Origin: Pseudomonas brassicacearum
GTDB lineage: Bacteria; Pseudomonadota; Gammaproteobacteria; Pseudomonadales; Pseudomonadaceae
Assembly: GCF_003732225.1 (NCBI RefSeq)
Contig: NZ_MOBJ01000011.1
Coordinates: 19,640 to 83,639 of the forward strand
Direction: 5' to 3'
DNA length: 64,000 nucleotides
How positions within the stretch are numbered: position 1 is the stretch's first letter; each line of letters starts with the position of its first letter. Below, one piece after another: positions 42,469 through 50,104 of the stretch. The notes under the pieces were generated by a model. The model ran no database searches. It had not been told where the DNA came from and saw only the letters and a list, made by a program, of their open reading frames with translations. A program made the translations under genes and the position numbers.

Positions 42469-42631
42469 CGTAGCAGCTGTCGAGCCCGCGAGGCTGCGTT
42501 CGGCTCGGTCCGTGCTCGGGCGAAGCAGTCGTTGAATCAGGCAATGCGCTCATCCAGGCAAACCGCGAGTTCAGGATTTACGAGGACTTCGTCCTCGAAC
42601 GCAGCCTCGCGGGCTCGACAGCTGCTACGGG
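42469..42631. repeat. GTAGCAGCTG-family inverted repeat
   Basis: CGTAGCAGCTGTCGAGCCCG at 42469 pairs with the inverted end GGGCTCGACAGCTGCTACGG at 42611-42630; about 100 bases separate them, including CGAGGACTTCGTCCTCG, a small palindrome. The right arm supplies the TAG stop of the convergent amidotransferase gene. Confidence 0.88.
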
Positions 42632-43272
42632 TTTTTTGCGTGCCACTCATCCAGCGTCGCTTGCAACCAGTCGAACACCTGGCGGTAAGCGGCGCTGTCG
42701 TCCTGATCCCGGGGCAGGGGCGACTCTTCGCCAAAGTGGGCGTTGAGTAGCGCTACTGACTCGGCGTTCCATTCCGGATGAAACTGCAATCCCACGTGGG
42801 TCGAGCCCACTGCGTACATCTGTTGCTCACACAAGGCGCTGCTGGCCAGCAATTGCGCATCTGGCGGCAGATCAATCGCATCCTCATGCCATTCCATTAC
42901 GTTCAGTGCGTGTCCGTTGGCGAACGTAACCTGGGTCCAGCCGGTTTCGGTCCGGGCCATTCGCCGCACCTTCCCACCCAGGCTCAACGCCAGCAACTGT
43001 GCGCCCAGGCAAATCGCGAACACCGGTGCACCCTGCGCGAGGCTGGCGGCCAGCCACCGACGTTCCTCGGCCAGCCACTCGGGACCTGCGTTGGCTTCAT
43101 AGGGCCCGCCCAGAATGATCACTGGCGCAGCGCCTGCGGGTGGAAGCTGACCAAGGTCAGCGCGAAACACCTTAAGCGTCAGCCCCCGGGACTCGGCCCA
43201 ATCGTCAATCGCACCCGGACCTTCGGCGGGGTGGTGCTGGATCAGGTTCAACGAAGTCGAATGCTCGGGCAT
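42625..43272 (-). CDS. Class-I glutamine amidotransferase
   Basis: 215 residues. The triad is visible: C88 in FAICLGAQLLA, H165 and E167 in GLQFHPEWN. It resembles the GMP-synthase-like free-standing amidotransferases (YP-type, related to gamma-glutamyl hydrolases); a partner synthetase is not encoded nearby. The last codon and stop lie at the edge of a repeat, so its C-terminus may have been fixed by that insertion. Confidence 0.9.
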   Translation of the reverse strand: MPEHSTSLNLIQHHPAEGPGAIDDWAESRGLTLKVFRADLGQLPPAGAAPVIILGGPYEANAGPEWLAEERRWLAASLAQGAPVFAICLGAQLLALSLGGKVRRMARTETGWTQVTFANGHALNVMEWHEDAIDLPPDAQLLASSALCEQQMYAVGSTHVGLQFHPEWNAESVALLNAHFGEESPLPRDQDDSAAYRQVFDWLQATLDEWHAKNP

Positions 43273-43462
43273 GGCGCTGCTCTCTGGTGGAGGGGGGACG
43301 GTCGGTCTTTTCCGTCGGATCGTGCGGCATCTTGACGGAAAACCAGGCGTTTCTGAAGGTCACTGCACCGCGCTGGCGCAGGTAATTACCGGGTGAAATA
43401 CCTTGATTACTTTTTTATAACTATTTGTCGCATAAACACAATTCGCGTCCCGAGTGCAGCTC

Positions 43463-43740
43463 TAGGCTGCCGTACCTCGGGCCGCCTCGATGCGATGCTG
43501 GCTGACTCGGTCAACCTCGACGACGGCTTCCTGAAAACCGACGCCGGCAAAGGCTTCGCGTTCGTCGGCCCGGAATACGAAGACGCCAAGTACTTCGGCG
43601 GTGGTGCCGGTATTGCGGTGCGCAAAGGCGATAAAGAGCTGGCGGACAAATTCAACACCGCCATCAACGAAATTCGCGCCAACGGCAAGTGCAAGCAAGT
43701 GCAGGACAAGTACTTCAAGTTCGACGTTTACGGCAAGTAA
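43463..43740 (+). pseudogene. 3' remnant of an aotJ/argT-type amino-acid-binding protein gene
   Basis: From SGRLDAMLADSVNLDDGFLK to NGKCKQVQDKYFKFDVYGK the sequence is the well-conserved C-terminal third of a periplasmic basic-amino-acid binding protein (Lys/Arg/ornithine type). The N-terminal two thirds and signal peptide are missing; upstream translation (IRVPSAALGCR) shows no homology. A good terminator follows, as expected after the original gene. An in-frame ATG exists at 43393, but the product would be non-functional. Confidence 0.85.
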
Positions 43741-43756
43741 TTTCACTGTTCAAACA

Positions 43757-43790
43757 GGTGGCTACCGTTGATGCGGTGGCCACCTTTTTT
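43757..43790 (+). terminator. Intrinsic terminator after the binding-protein remnant
   Basis: GGTGGCTACC and GGTGGCCACC form a stem with an 8-base loop, followed by TTTTTT at 43785-43790. Confidence 0.85.
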
Positions 43791-43825
43791 ATGCACCTTT
43801 GATTTACCCTGCCTGACACATTTTC

Positions 43826-43914
43826 TGTAGGAGCTGCCGCAGGCTGCGATCCTTTGAATTGAAAAGATCGTCCGAACGCGGCCCGAGCCTGCGGCAGCGC
43901 CTACGAGGTTCAAC
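43826..43914. repeat. GTAGGAGCTGCCGCAGG-family doublet
   Basis: TGTAGGAGCTGCCGCAGGCT starts at 43826; the inverted partner ends GCCTGCGGCAGCGCCTACGA at 43896-43915. It lies between the aotJ-like remnant and the aotO-like gene. Confidence 0.83.
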
Positions 43915-43927
43915 ACAGGAGCCTGCC

Positions 43928-45040
43928 ATGCAACGTATCGACCATCAATTGCCCTGGAGCCACCTCGGCACCGAGCGCAGCCTCAGTGTGTTTCGTTTTG
44001 GCGCGGGTTCGCGCAAGGTCTACATACAGGCCAGCCTGCACGCCGATGAGCTGCCGGGCATGCGCACGGCCTGGGAGCTGAAAAAGCGTCTCACCGAACT
44101 CGAAGCCCAGGGTCAGCTCAAGGGCGTTATCGAGCTGGTGCCGGTGGCCAATCCGATTGGCCTTGACCAGCATCTGCAAAGTGCCCACATGGGCCGTTTC
44201 GAGCTGGGCAGCGGGAAGAATTTCAACCGGGCTTTCTACGAACTCAGCGGGCCGGTGGGTGAGTTGATCGGTTCGCAGTTGGGTAGCGACGCCGACGCTA
44301 ACATTGCGTTGATCCGTAAGACCATGGGCCAGGTTCTCGATCGGTTGCCAGCACCTGCTTCGCAGTTGGATGCCTTGCACCGGTTGCTGTTGCGTCATGC
44401 CTGTGAAGCCGACATCACCCTGGATTTGCATTGCGATTTCGAGGCTGCGATCCATCTTTATGCGCTGCCGCAGCACTGGCCGCGGTGGCAGTCTTTGGCG
44501 GCGCGATTGAAGGCTGGCGTTGCGTTGTTGTGCGAAGACTCCGGTGGCAGTTCGTTCGATGAGTCCTGTTCGTCGCCGTGGTTGCGGCTGGCCAAGGCGT
44601 TTCCAGAGGCGGCGATTCCACCGGCCAACCTGGCGACGACGCTGGAACTGGGGAGCATGGGCGACACGCGGGTCGATCAGGCTCAAGCCAATTGTGAGGC
44701 GATACTCGGGTTTTTGGCGGAGCAGGGGTTTATTGTCGGGCAGTGGCCGCAGGCGCCGAGCGAGTGTTGCGAGGGGATGCCGTTCGAGGGGACGGAGTAT
44801 CTGTTTGCGCCGCATCATGGGGTGGTGAGTTTTCTGCGTGAGGCGGGTGAGTGGGTCGAGAAGGGGGATGCGTTGTTCGAGGTGGTCGATCCGTTGAGTG
44901 ATCGGGTCACGGTGGTGTGTGCCGGGACCAGTGGGGTGTTGTTTGCGCTGGACCGTGGGCGCTATACGCAGCCGGGTACCTGGCAGGCGAAAGTGGCGGG
45001 GCGGGAGGCGATTCGGGTTGGGAAGTTGGTCAACGATTGA
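43928..45040 (+). CDS. AotO-like protein (succinylglutamate desuccinylase/aspartoacylase family)
   Basis: 370 residues, the same length I recall for AotO of the aotJQMOP arginine/ornithine uptake operon. The zinc-binding pattern of the M14-like aspartoacylase family is present: H38 and E41 (ASLHADELPG), H168 (TLDLHCD), and GKNFNRAF (97-104). A C-terminal barrel-like region follows (VVSFLREAGEWVEKGDALFE). ATG 43928 is chosen because the in-frame ATG 43859 lies in a repeat. Next to an aotJ stump, it suggests a shrunken aot-like operon. Enzymatic substrate unknown. Confidence 0.8.
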   Translation: MQRIDHQLPWSHLGTERSLSVFRFGAGSRKVYIQASLHADELPGMRTAWELKKRLTELEAQGQLKGVIELVPVANPIGLDQHLQSAHMGRFELGSGKNFNRAFYELSGPVGELIGSQLGSDADANIALIRKTMGQVLDRLPAPASQLDALHRLLLRHACEADITLDLHCDFEAAIHLYALPQHWPRWQSLAARLKAGVALLCEDSGGSSFDESCSSPWLRLAKAFPEAAIPPANLATTLELGSMGDTRVDQAQANCEAILGFLAEQGFIVGQWPQAPSECCEGMPFEGTEYLFAPHHGVVSFLREAGEWVEKGDALFEVVDPLSDRVTVVCAGTSGVLFALDRGRYTQPGTWQAKVAGREAIRVGKLVND

Positions 45041-45066
45041 GCTTTTGGTCTGGCCGATCCATCTCC

Positions 45067-45279
45067 TGCGTGTGAGCCTGCTCGCGATGGCGGCCTGACA
45101 GCCGGCCAAACTCTCGCAGACGTACACCAATCAAAATTGTGGGAGTGAGCCTGCTCGCGAAGGCAGCCTGACAGCTGACCAATCTCCCGCAGGTGTACAC
45201 AGTTCAACTGTGGGAGCGAGCTTGCTCGCGATAGCGGCCTGATAGCCGACTAATCTCTTGCAGGTGTACATATCCATTC
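45067..45279. repeat. Three tandem 71-bp REP-containing units
   Basis: Units start at about 45067, 45138 and 45209. Each has a REP-like core (TGTGGGAGCGAGCTTGCTCG or variant), then GCGGCCTGACAGCC and TCTCxxGCAGGTGTACA. The period is exactly 71 bases. The first unit is the most diverged. Confidence 0.85.
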
Positions 45280-45655
45280 CTGCGGTAACGGCCACTTGGG
45301 GTTTCGCCTGACGGCGACTCACTTTTTTTACAAGCGCCTAAAAAAAGTAAGCAAAAAAACGCTCGCCCCAAGCGTCCGGCCCCTCGCCTAGGCTCGGCGT
45401 TCCCTCGCTCCGGTGTCCATCAGGGGGCATCGCCTACGGTCTGCTGCGCGACGACCTCCTCTCGATGTGTTCGGCTGCGCCGTACGGCGCTGCGCGCCAA
45501 CCCCCTGATGAACACCTCCACTCGGCCTCCCGATGGGGCGGGTGGATCAAGATCAACAACGGCAGGCGAGCTAACGCTCGGCCTGTTGAGTGGTAGGGGC
45601 GCGCCACTGGTGATCTTCGTAGGAGCTGCCGCAGGCTGCGATCTTTTGATCTTGG
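45280..45655. repeat. Large Pseudomonas-type intergenic repeat with single GTAGGAGCTGCC unit
   Basis: No credible gene in about 470 bases (45280-45755). CACTTTTTTTACAAGCGCCT with AAAAAAAGTAAGC forms a hairpin at 45320-45352. TCCATCAGGGGG (45417-45428) and CCCCCTGATGAAC (45500-45512) are inverted arms enclosing about 70 bases. A lone GTAGGAGCTGCCGCAGGCTG unit lies at 45619-45653. I recall similar sequence as a dispersed repeat in P. fluorescens-group genomes, but cannot name the family. Confidence 0.6.
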
Positions 45656-45755
45656 CGGTCTGACAGTCGGCCTGAGTGGTTGAGGGGCGGTTTTCGGGTG
45701 TGCTTCTTGTGGTGTTAGGCTCTGGGGCGAATTCGCCGTATTTCTGGGAAGGTCC

Positions 45756-46466
45756 ATGTTCCGTTTTTTTGCTGTGTTGATGTTGCTGGTGTCTTCCGTT
45801 GCCCATGCGGCGCTCAACGATGATTTGCCGTTGCCGTATCTTGAGCAGTCCAATCCTGATTCGCGTAATCAGCCGTTGGTGATTTTTCTCCACGGTTCCG
45901 GCAGTAACGAAGAGGACCTGTTCGACATCAAGGATGAGTTGCCGGCGCAGTACACATACCTCTCGGTGCGGGCGCCGCAGGCGGTGGAGGCGGACAGTTA
46001 TCAGTGGTTTCGCAAGAAGGGCGAAGGCGCTTATGACGGTGATATCGATGACCTGAACAGCAGCAGCGCGCTGATTGTCGATTTCGTGGCGCAGGCGGCG
46101 AAGAAGTATCACACCGAGGCCGACAAGGTGTTTCTGGTGGGCTTCAGTCAGGGCGCGATCATGTCGTATGAAGTCGCGTTACGTCATCCCGAGACGGTGC
46201 GCGGGATTGCCGCATTGAGTGGCAAGGTTCTGCCGGTATTGAGGTCGCAGCTCAAGGTCGACAAGGCGCTTGAGCCACTGGCGATTTTCATCGGTCACGG
46301 GACGGCCGACATGAAACTGCCCTACAGCGATGGCAGCGAGGCCAACAGTCTGTTGCAGAGCATTGCGCTCATGCCGGAGTTTCATGCTTATCCGGGCGTC
46401 GGCCACACCATCAGTGCGGCCGAAATGCAGGATTTGAACGCTTGGCTGCTGCGGATCAATCAGTAG
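45756..46466 (+). CDS. Secreted alpha/beta-hydrolase (phospholipase/carboxylesterase type)
   Basis: 236 residues with a Sec signal (cut after SSVAHA, residue 18). The catalytic triad appears as S131 (LVGFSQGAIM), D185 (HGTADMKLPY) and H217 (PGVGHTIS); the oxyanion motif is LHGSGSNEED. The family includes small carboxylesterases and lysophospholipases of YpfH/EstB type. It probably acts in the periplasm or outside. GGAAGG precedes ATG 45756. Convergent with the next gene, 8 bases apart. Confidence 0.9.
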   Translation: MFRFFAVLMLLVSSVAHAALNDDLPLPYLEQSNPDSRNQPLVIFLHGSGSNEEDLFDIKDELPAQYTYLSVRAPQAVEADSYQWFRKKGEGAYDGDIDDLNSSSALIVDFVAQAAKKYHTEADKVFLVGFSQGAIMSYEVALRHPETVRGIAALSGKVLPVLRSQLKVDKALEPLAIFIGHGTADMKLPYSDGSEANSLLQSIALMPEFHAYPGVGHTISAAEMQDLNAWLLRINQ

Positions 46467-46474
46467 CAGGGGGC

Positions 46475-47053
46475 TTATTTATCGCCAAGGATCTGTTTGA
46501 CCAGTGCCGCATGCCCAGTCTTGTCGTCGGCGCGGGAGATGATCTGGATCAGCATCATGTGCGTGCCGGAGCCGGCCAGCAGGCTGGTGTCGAGCGTCAG
46601 ACCGCCGCCCTGGGTGGCGGTGCTGTCGATCTGGCGCAGGCCAAGGCCTTTGACGGTCAGGCTTTTCTCGCTTTGCTTGTTGAAGTCAGGCAAGGCTTCG
46701 CGTTGCTGAGTGGCGAAACCGGACACTGATTCGTCCAGAAACGCAGTGTCGTTGTCTTTGACGTTCAGGCCATTGGGTAGCGTGTTTTCAGCAATGATCA
46801 GTACGGTTTTGCTCGCCTGATTGGTGTACATGGTGCCCGTTGCGCCAGCGGTGCCCTTGGCGGCATCCCCACCAGACAGTGGGTTGGCGATAAAGCCCTG
46901 GGGCAGGGTGAAAGCGAATTTCCCGCCCAGCGCCGAGATTTTTTGCGCGGGTGCGGTTTTCGCGGTCGGTTGCTTGGCGGCGTATACGCTGACGGCGGCG
47001 AAGCTGGTCACCGCTGTCAGGAACAGGACAACGGCTTTTTTACTGAACGACAT
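46475..47053 (-). CDS. Small secreted protein, DcrB-like
   Basis: 192 residues with a signal peptide (cut near VYAA). The mature part (ALGGKFAFTLPQGFIANPL; MYTNQASKTVLIIAEN; TLTVKG-like repeats of beta strands) resembles the DcrB/PsbP-like fold seen in small periplasmic proteins. ATG 47053 has GGAGAG upstream; the longer frame lacks support. No lipobox. The fold call is tentative and function unknown. Confidence 0.7.
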   Translation of the reverse strand: MSFSKKAVVLFLTAVTSFAAVSVYAAKQPTAKTAPAQKISALGGKFAFTLPQGFIANPLSGGDAAKGTAGATGTMYTNQASKTVLIIAENTLPNGLNVKDNDTAFLDESVSGFATQQREALPDFNKQSEKSLTVKGLGLRQIDSTATQGGGLTLDTSLLAGSGTHMMLIQIISRADDKTGHAALVKQILGDK

Positions 47054-47232
47054 GCAAACTCTCCGGGGTAATCGCGCTGTGGGCGCGATCATCCCACGGC
47101 CAACCTTGAACACTCCAGCGCGATCTTGAGTCATGGCGGGAGAGGCGACGTGAGGTCATGTGGGGCGAAGATCCTCGTCCAGTGTGATGGACTGGGCGTT
47201 CGCTGGTTACCGTGACTCAGGGTTGGTTCGTT

Positions 47233-47465
47233 CTATAACGTCAGGCAGAACGCGGTGAACGAGTACATGCCGGTGGCTGTGGCCCGCAGTAACGCGGCGG
47301 TGAATGTGGACCTTGCTCAACCGCGAGAAAAAACAGAATCGGCCCAACCACCACTGGCAATCCTGACAGCCAGCCGGCAACGCTGGGTCCCCAGCGTTTA
47401 CCTGCGAGAGAAATCAACAAGAGAAAACCCGGGATCAGCGACAGTTTCAGAAGCAGCACAGACAA
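47233..47465 (-). pseudogene. Frameshifted fragment of a small membrane-protein gene
   Basis: Minus strand: LSVLLLKLSLIPGFLLLISL and GKRWGPSVAGWLSGLPVVVG, then ILFFLAVEQG, look like the start of a family of hydrophobic inner-membrane proteins. Just after EQG the reading frame is lost; shifting one base restores STFTAALLRATATGMYSFTA and FCLTL, then TAG. Probably a one-base frameshift plus C-terminal truncation. The start would be TTG 47465 or GTG 47459. The surrounding 47054-47627 interval holds nothing else I can name. Confidence 0.65.
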
Positions 47466-47627
47466 ATCCTTGGTCAATGGCAGTCGCCACAGCATACCCG
47501 GCTTCGTCTCGCCATCGACTACCCTAAAGGGTGAGCGAGGGCCGCGTATCACGTCGTCGGGTGCGGTCACTGCTCAGGTGCGGCATTGGTGCCGCGTCTG
47601 GACGACCACACGTATGGAGTCAGATTG

Positions 47628-47795
47628 ATGAAAGCAACGACCTGCGCCTGCCCCAACTGCAACTGCAAACTGGGTGAGCACTCTATCGTCCGCCACGGTA
47701 AACACTATTGCTGTGAGGGCTGCGCCAAACATCACGAACACGGCGAAGCCTGCACCTCGGCGGGTTGCCAATGCGCCAAGGGGGCTCACGGCTGA
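47628..47795 (+). CDS. Bacterial metallothionein
   Basis: 55 residues with ten Cys (6, 8, 11, 13, 28, 29, 32, 42, 47, 49) and seven His, in the SmtA/PmtA pattern (CACPNCNCKLG; HYCCEGCAKHHEHGEACTS; GCQCAKG). It binds Zn, Cd or Cu in the cytoplasm. ATG 47628 follows GGAG at 47616-47619; the longer frame from 47586 has no Cys-rich sequence. A long hairpin follows. Confidence 0.93.
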   Translation: MKATTCACPNCNCKLGEHSIVRHGKHYCCEGCAKHHEHGEACTSAGCQCAKGAHG

Positions 47796-47803
47796 AAACC
47801 CCT

Positions 47804-47840
47804 GCCTGAACGTGGAGCCTGTTGCGCTCCACGTTCAGGC
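47804..47840. terminator. 15-bp perfect inverted repeat after the metallothionein gene
   Basis: GCCTGAACGTGGAGC (47804-47818) and GCTCCACGTTCAGGC (47826-47840) with a 7-base loop. No T run follows, so it may stabilise the mRNA 3' end rather than terminate by itself. Confidence 0.6.
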
Positions 47841-47912
47841 GGCGCGTCAACTGGCGGCAATCACAGTGCATCGTTACCATGAGGTCTTCGCCCTCTATCG
47901 CGATTCACGCCC

Positions 47913-48701
47913 ATGGCCCTTGCCGCTCCGCCTGATCTCAGCGACACCGATGTGCCGGTGCAGCCGTTGGCGCGCACCTATCCGCGTGGCTTGTATATCG
48001 AGCCGCACGAACACGTCTGGGGGCAGTTGCTGTATGCGATGAGCGGGGTGATGTGGGTCGAGACACCCGCTGAAGCGCTGGTGGTACCGCCGCAACGGGC
48101 GGTCTGGTTGCCGCCGGGGGTGGTGCACGGGATTCGCGTAGTGTCGGACTTGCAGATGCGCAATATCTACCTGCGTCCGGCGTTGGCCGCGACTCTGGAC
48201 AGCAGCGTTCAGGTGATCGAGGTGGGCGGTTTGCTGCGCGAGTTGATTCTCGGGTTGGTGGAGCAGGGCGACAGTGGGCCGGCGGAGTACTACGAGGCGC
48301 TGGTAGGACTGGCGTTGCTGGAGCTGAAACGGGCGAAACGTTCGTTGCTGAAAATTCCTATGCCGGGCAACAGCGAGCGGCGTTTGGTCAATCTCTGTCA
48401 GGCGGTCATGGCTGCACCGTCGCTGGATATCCCCTTCGAGCAGCACGCCGAAAATGCCGGCGCCAGCGTGCGCACCCTGGCGCGGTTGTTCAAGGATGGA
48501 TTGGGCATGGGCTTTGCCGAGTGGCGACGTCAGGTGCAATTGGCGATTGCGGTCGCCGAGCTGATCCAGGGCGTGCCAGTCAGCGCAATCGCCCGCGAAC
48601 TGGGCTATTCGCCGAGCAGTTTCAGCGACATGTTTCGCCGCGAGCTGGGCGTTGCGCCCTCGCAGTTTGCCCGCGAAGGCGATTTCAACTCAGCTCCGTA
48701 G
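47913..48701 (+). CDS. AraC-family regulator (cupin plus helix-turn-helix)
   Basis: 262 residues. An N-terminal cupin (YIEPHEHVWGQLLYAMSGVM; VVPPQRAVWLPPGVVHGIRV) precedes an AraC DNA-binding domain (GASVRTLARLFKDGLGMGFA; VSAIARELGYSPSSFSDMFR). Similar to NimR/YeaM-type regulators, which often control a nearby efflux gene; none is adjacent here. The XapX gene follows in the same direction. Confidence 0.9.
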   Translation: MALAAPPDLSDTDVPVQPLARTYPRGLYIEPHEHVWGQLLYAMSGVMWVETPAEALVVPPQRAVWLPPGVVHGIRVVSDLQMRNIYLRPALAATLDSSVQVIEVGGLLRELILGLVEQGDSGPAEYYEALVGLALLELKRAKRSLLKIPMPGNSERRLVNLCQAVMAAPSLDIPFEQHAENAGASVRTLARLFKDGLGMGFAEWRRQVQLAIAVAELIQGVPVSAIARELGYSPSSFSDMFRRELGVAPSQFAREGDFNSAP

Positions 48702-48793
48702 CAGGGCTTTTGGCCGAAATCCTGAAGTACTTGGCCGATCGCTTTAGCGGCGACTCTCTAGACTCCATGCATCCCCATTGCACGGAGTTCAGC

Positions 48794-48967
48794 ATGAACT
48801 ACCTCATTTCACTGGCGATTGGTCTTGGCGTCGGCCTGCTCTACGGCGCGCTGGATTTTCGCTCGCCCGCACCACCGGCCATTGCGCTGGTGGGGTTGCT
48901 GGGCATGTTGGCCGGCGAGCAGCTGTGGCCGATGGGGCGGCAACTGGTCGCTAGCTGGATCTCCTGA
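48794..48967 (+). CDS. XapX-domain small membrane protein
   Basis: 57 residues, two hydrophobic helices (YLISLAIGLGVGLLYGALDF; AIALVGLLGMLAGEQLWPMG), matching the XapX family. ACGGAG lies 5 bases before ATG 48794. It is 30 bases upstream of the oxidoreductase gene, probably in one transcript. Function unknown. Confidence 0.85.
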   Translation: MNYLISLAIGLGVGLLYGALDFRSPAPPAIALVGLLGMLAGEQLWPMGRQLVASWIS

Positions 48968-48997
48968 AATCCCTTCATTTGTCAGATGGACATTCCC

Positions 48998-49954
48998 ATG
49001 AAAGCACTGCAATTCGATAAAACCGGTGATCTGGCGGCCCTGCGTTACGTTGAGGTACCGACCCCGGTTCCGGGCGCCAATGAGGTGTTGGTGCAAATCA
49101 AGGCTGCTGGTCTGAATCCCAGCGATGTGAAGAACGTGCTCGGACGTTTCCCCTACACCACGCTGCCACGGATTCCCGGCCGCGACTTCGCCGGCGTGGT
49201 GATTGAAGGGCCGCAGGCGCTGATCGGTCAGGCAGTCTGGGGCACGGGGCGCGAGTTGGGTTTTTTCGCCGATGGCTCTCATGCGCAATACGTGAAGCTA
49301 CCGGCCAAGGGCGTCGCCCTCAAACCGACGCATTTGAGCTTTGCCCAGGCTGCCAGCCTTGGCGTGCCATACACCACGGCGTGGGATGCGCTGGAGCGCA
49401 GCCTGGTGACCGCGCAAACCCGTTTACTGGTGATCGGTGGTGGTGCGGTAGGGAGCGCGGCGCTGGCGCTGGCGAAAATTCGCGGCGCCCAGGTATTGGC
49501 GGCGGCGCGACGTCCGGAGCAGGTCAAGGCCTTGCAGGCGCAGGGCTTTAACACAATTCAACTGGAAACCCCGGAAGCGCTGGGCGCTCAGGTCAATGCG
49601 GTTTTCGCGGGCGGTGCCGACGTGATTTTCGACACCACAGGTTTCTGGCTGCCGGCGGCTGTCGCGGCGTTGGCCACCTTCGGCCGTATCGCAATTATTG
49701 CGGCTCCGCTCGACGGGCATGTGCAACTGCCGGCGCTGGCGTTGTATCGCCGAGGTGGCTCGGTGGTCGGAATCAACTCGCTGCTGTACGGCGTTGAAGC
49801 CTGCGCGGCGATGCTTGAGCAGTTTGGTCGATTCTTCGATGACGGATTGTTGCCGTTGCCGGAAGGGCTGGTGGAGTCGCCACTGGCCGAGGGTCTTGAG
49901 CGTTATGCCGAGGTGAATCAGGGTAGCGGCGACAAGGTGATTTTGTTGCCCTGA
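48998..49954 (+). CDS. Zinc-type alcohol dehydrogenase-like quinone oxidoreductase
   Basis: 318 residues. MDR superfamily without structural zinc cysteines: MKALQFDKTGDLAALRYVEV, LNPSDVKNVLGRFPYTTLPR and PGRDFAGVVIEG; the NADPH-binding Rossmann turn is VIGGGAVGSAALALAK. Close to quinone oxidoreductase/crotonyl-CoA-reductase-like enzymes. ATG 48998 matches the family start MKALQF. Follows the XapX gene. Confidence 0.88.
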   Translation: MKALQFDKTGDLAALRYVEVPTPVPGANEVLVQIKAAGLNPSDVKNVLGRFPYTTLPRIPGRDFAGVVIEGPQALIGQAVWGTGRELGFFADGSHAQYVKLPAKGVALKPTHLSFAQAASLGVPYTTAWDALERSLVTAQTRLLVIGGGAVGSAALALAKIRGAQVLAAARRPEQVKALQAQGFNTIQLETPEALGAQVNAVFAGGADVIFDTTGFWLPAAVAALATFGRIAIIAAPLDGHVQLPALALYRRGGSVVGINSLLYGVEACAAMLEQFGRFFDDGLLPLPEGLVESPLAEGLERYAEVNQGSGDKVILLP

Positions 49955-49961
49955 CCCTGCC

Positions 49962-50056
49962 CCGTAGGAGCTGGCGAAGCCTGCGATCTTTTGGCGGTGC
50001 CAGAAAATGCCGAGGAGCAGGATCAACAAATCGCAGCCTGCGGCAGCTCCTACGGA
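49962..50056. repeat. GTAGGAGCTG-family doublet, diverged left arm
   Basis: CGTAGGAGCTGGCGAAGCCT at 49963 with inverted partner AATCGCAGCCTGCGGCAGCT, then CCTACGG ending at 50056. The left arm has lost part of the CCGCAGG core. Confidence 0.82.
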
Positions 50057-50104
50057 GGGGCGATGTGCATCCGTAAGACCCGGGTGTACACGGGCGGCGT
50101 AGCG

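Noticed and set aside
45420..46112. 230-codon minus frame across the large repeat and esterase gene
   Set aside because: Reads repeat sequence and the antisense strand of a clear esterase.
9061..50056. Repeated GTAGGAGCTGCC units considered as a CRISPR array
   Set aside because: The units are scattered over 40 kb, mostly as inverted pairs, without regular spacers or cas genes; they are REP-type repeats.
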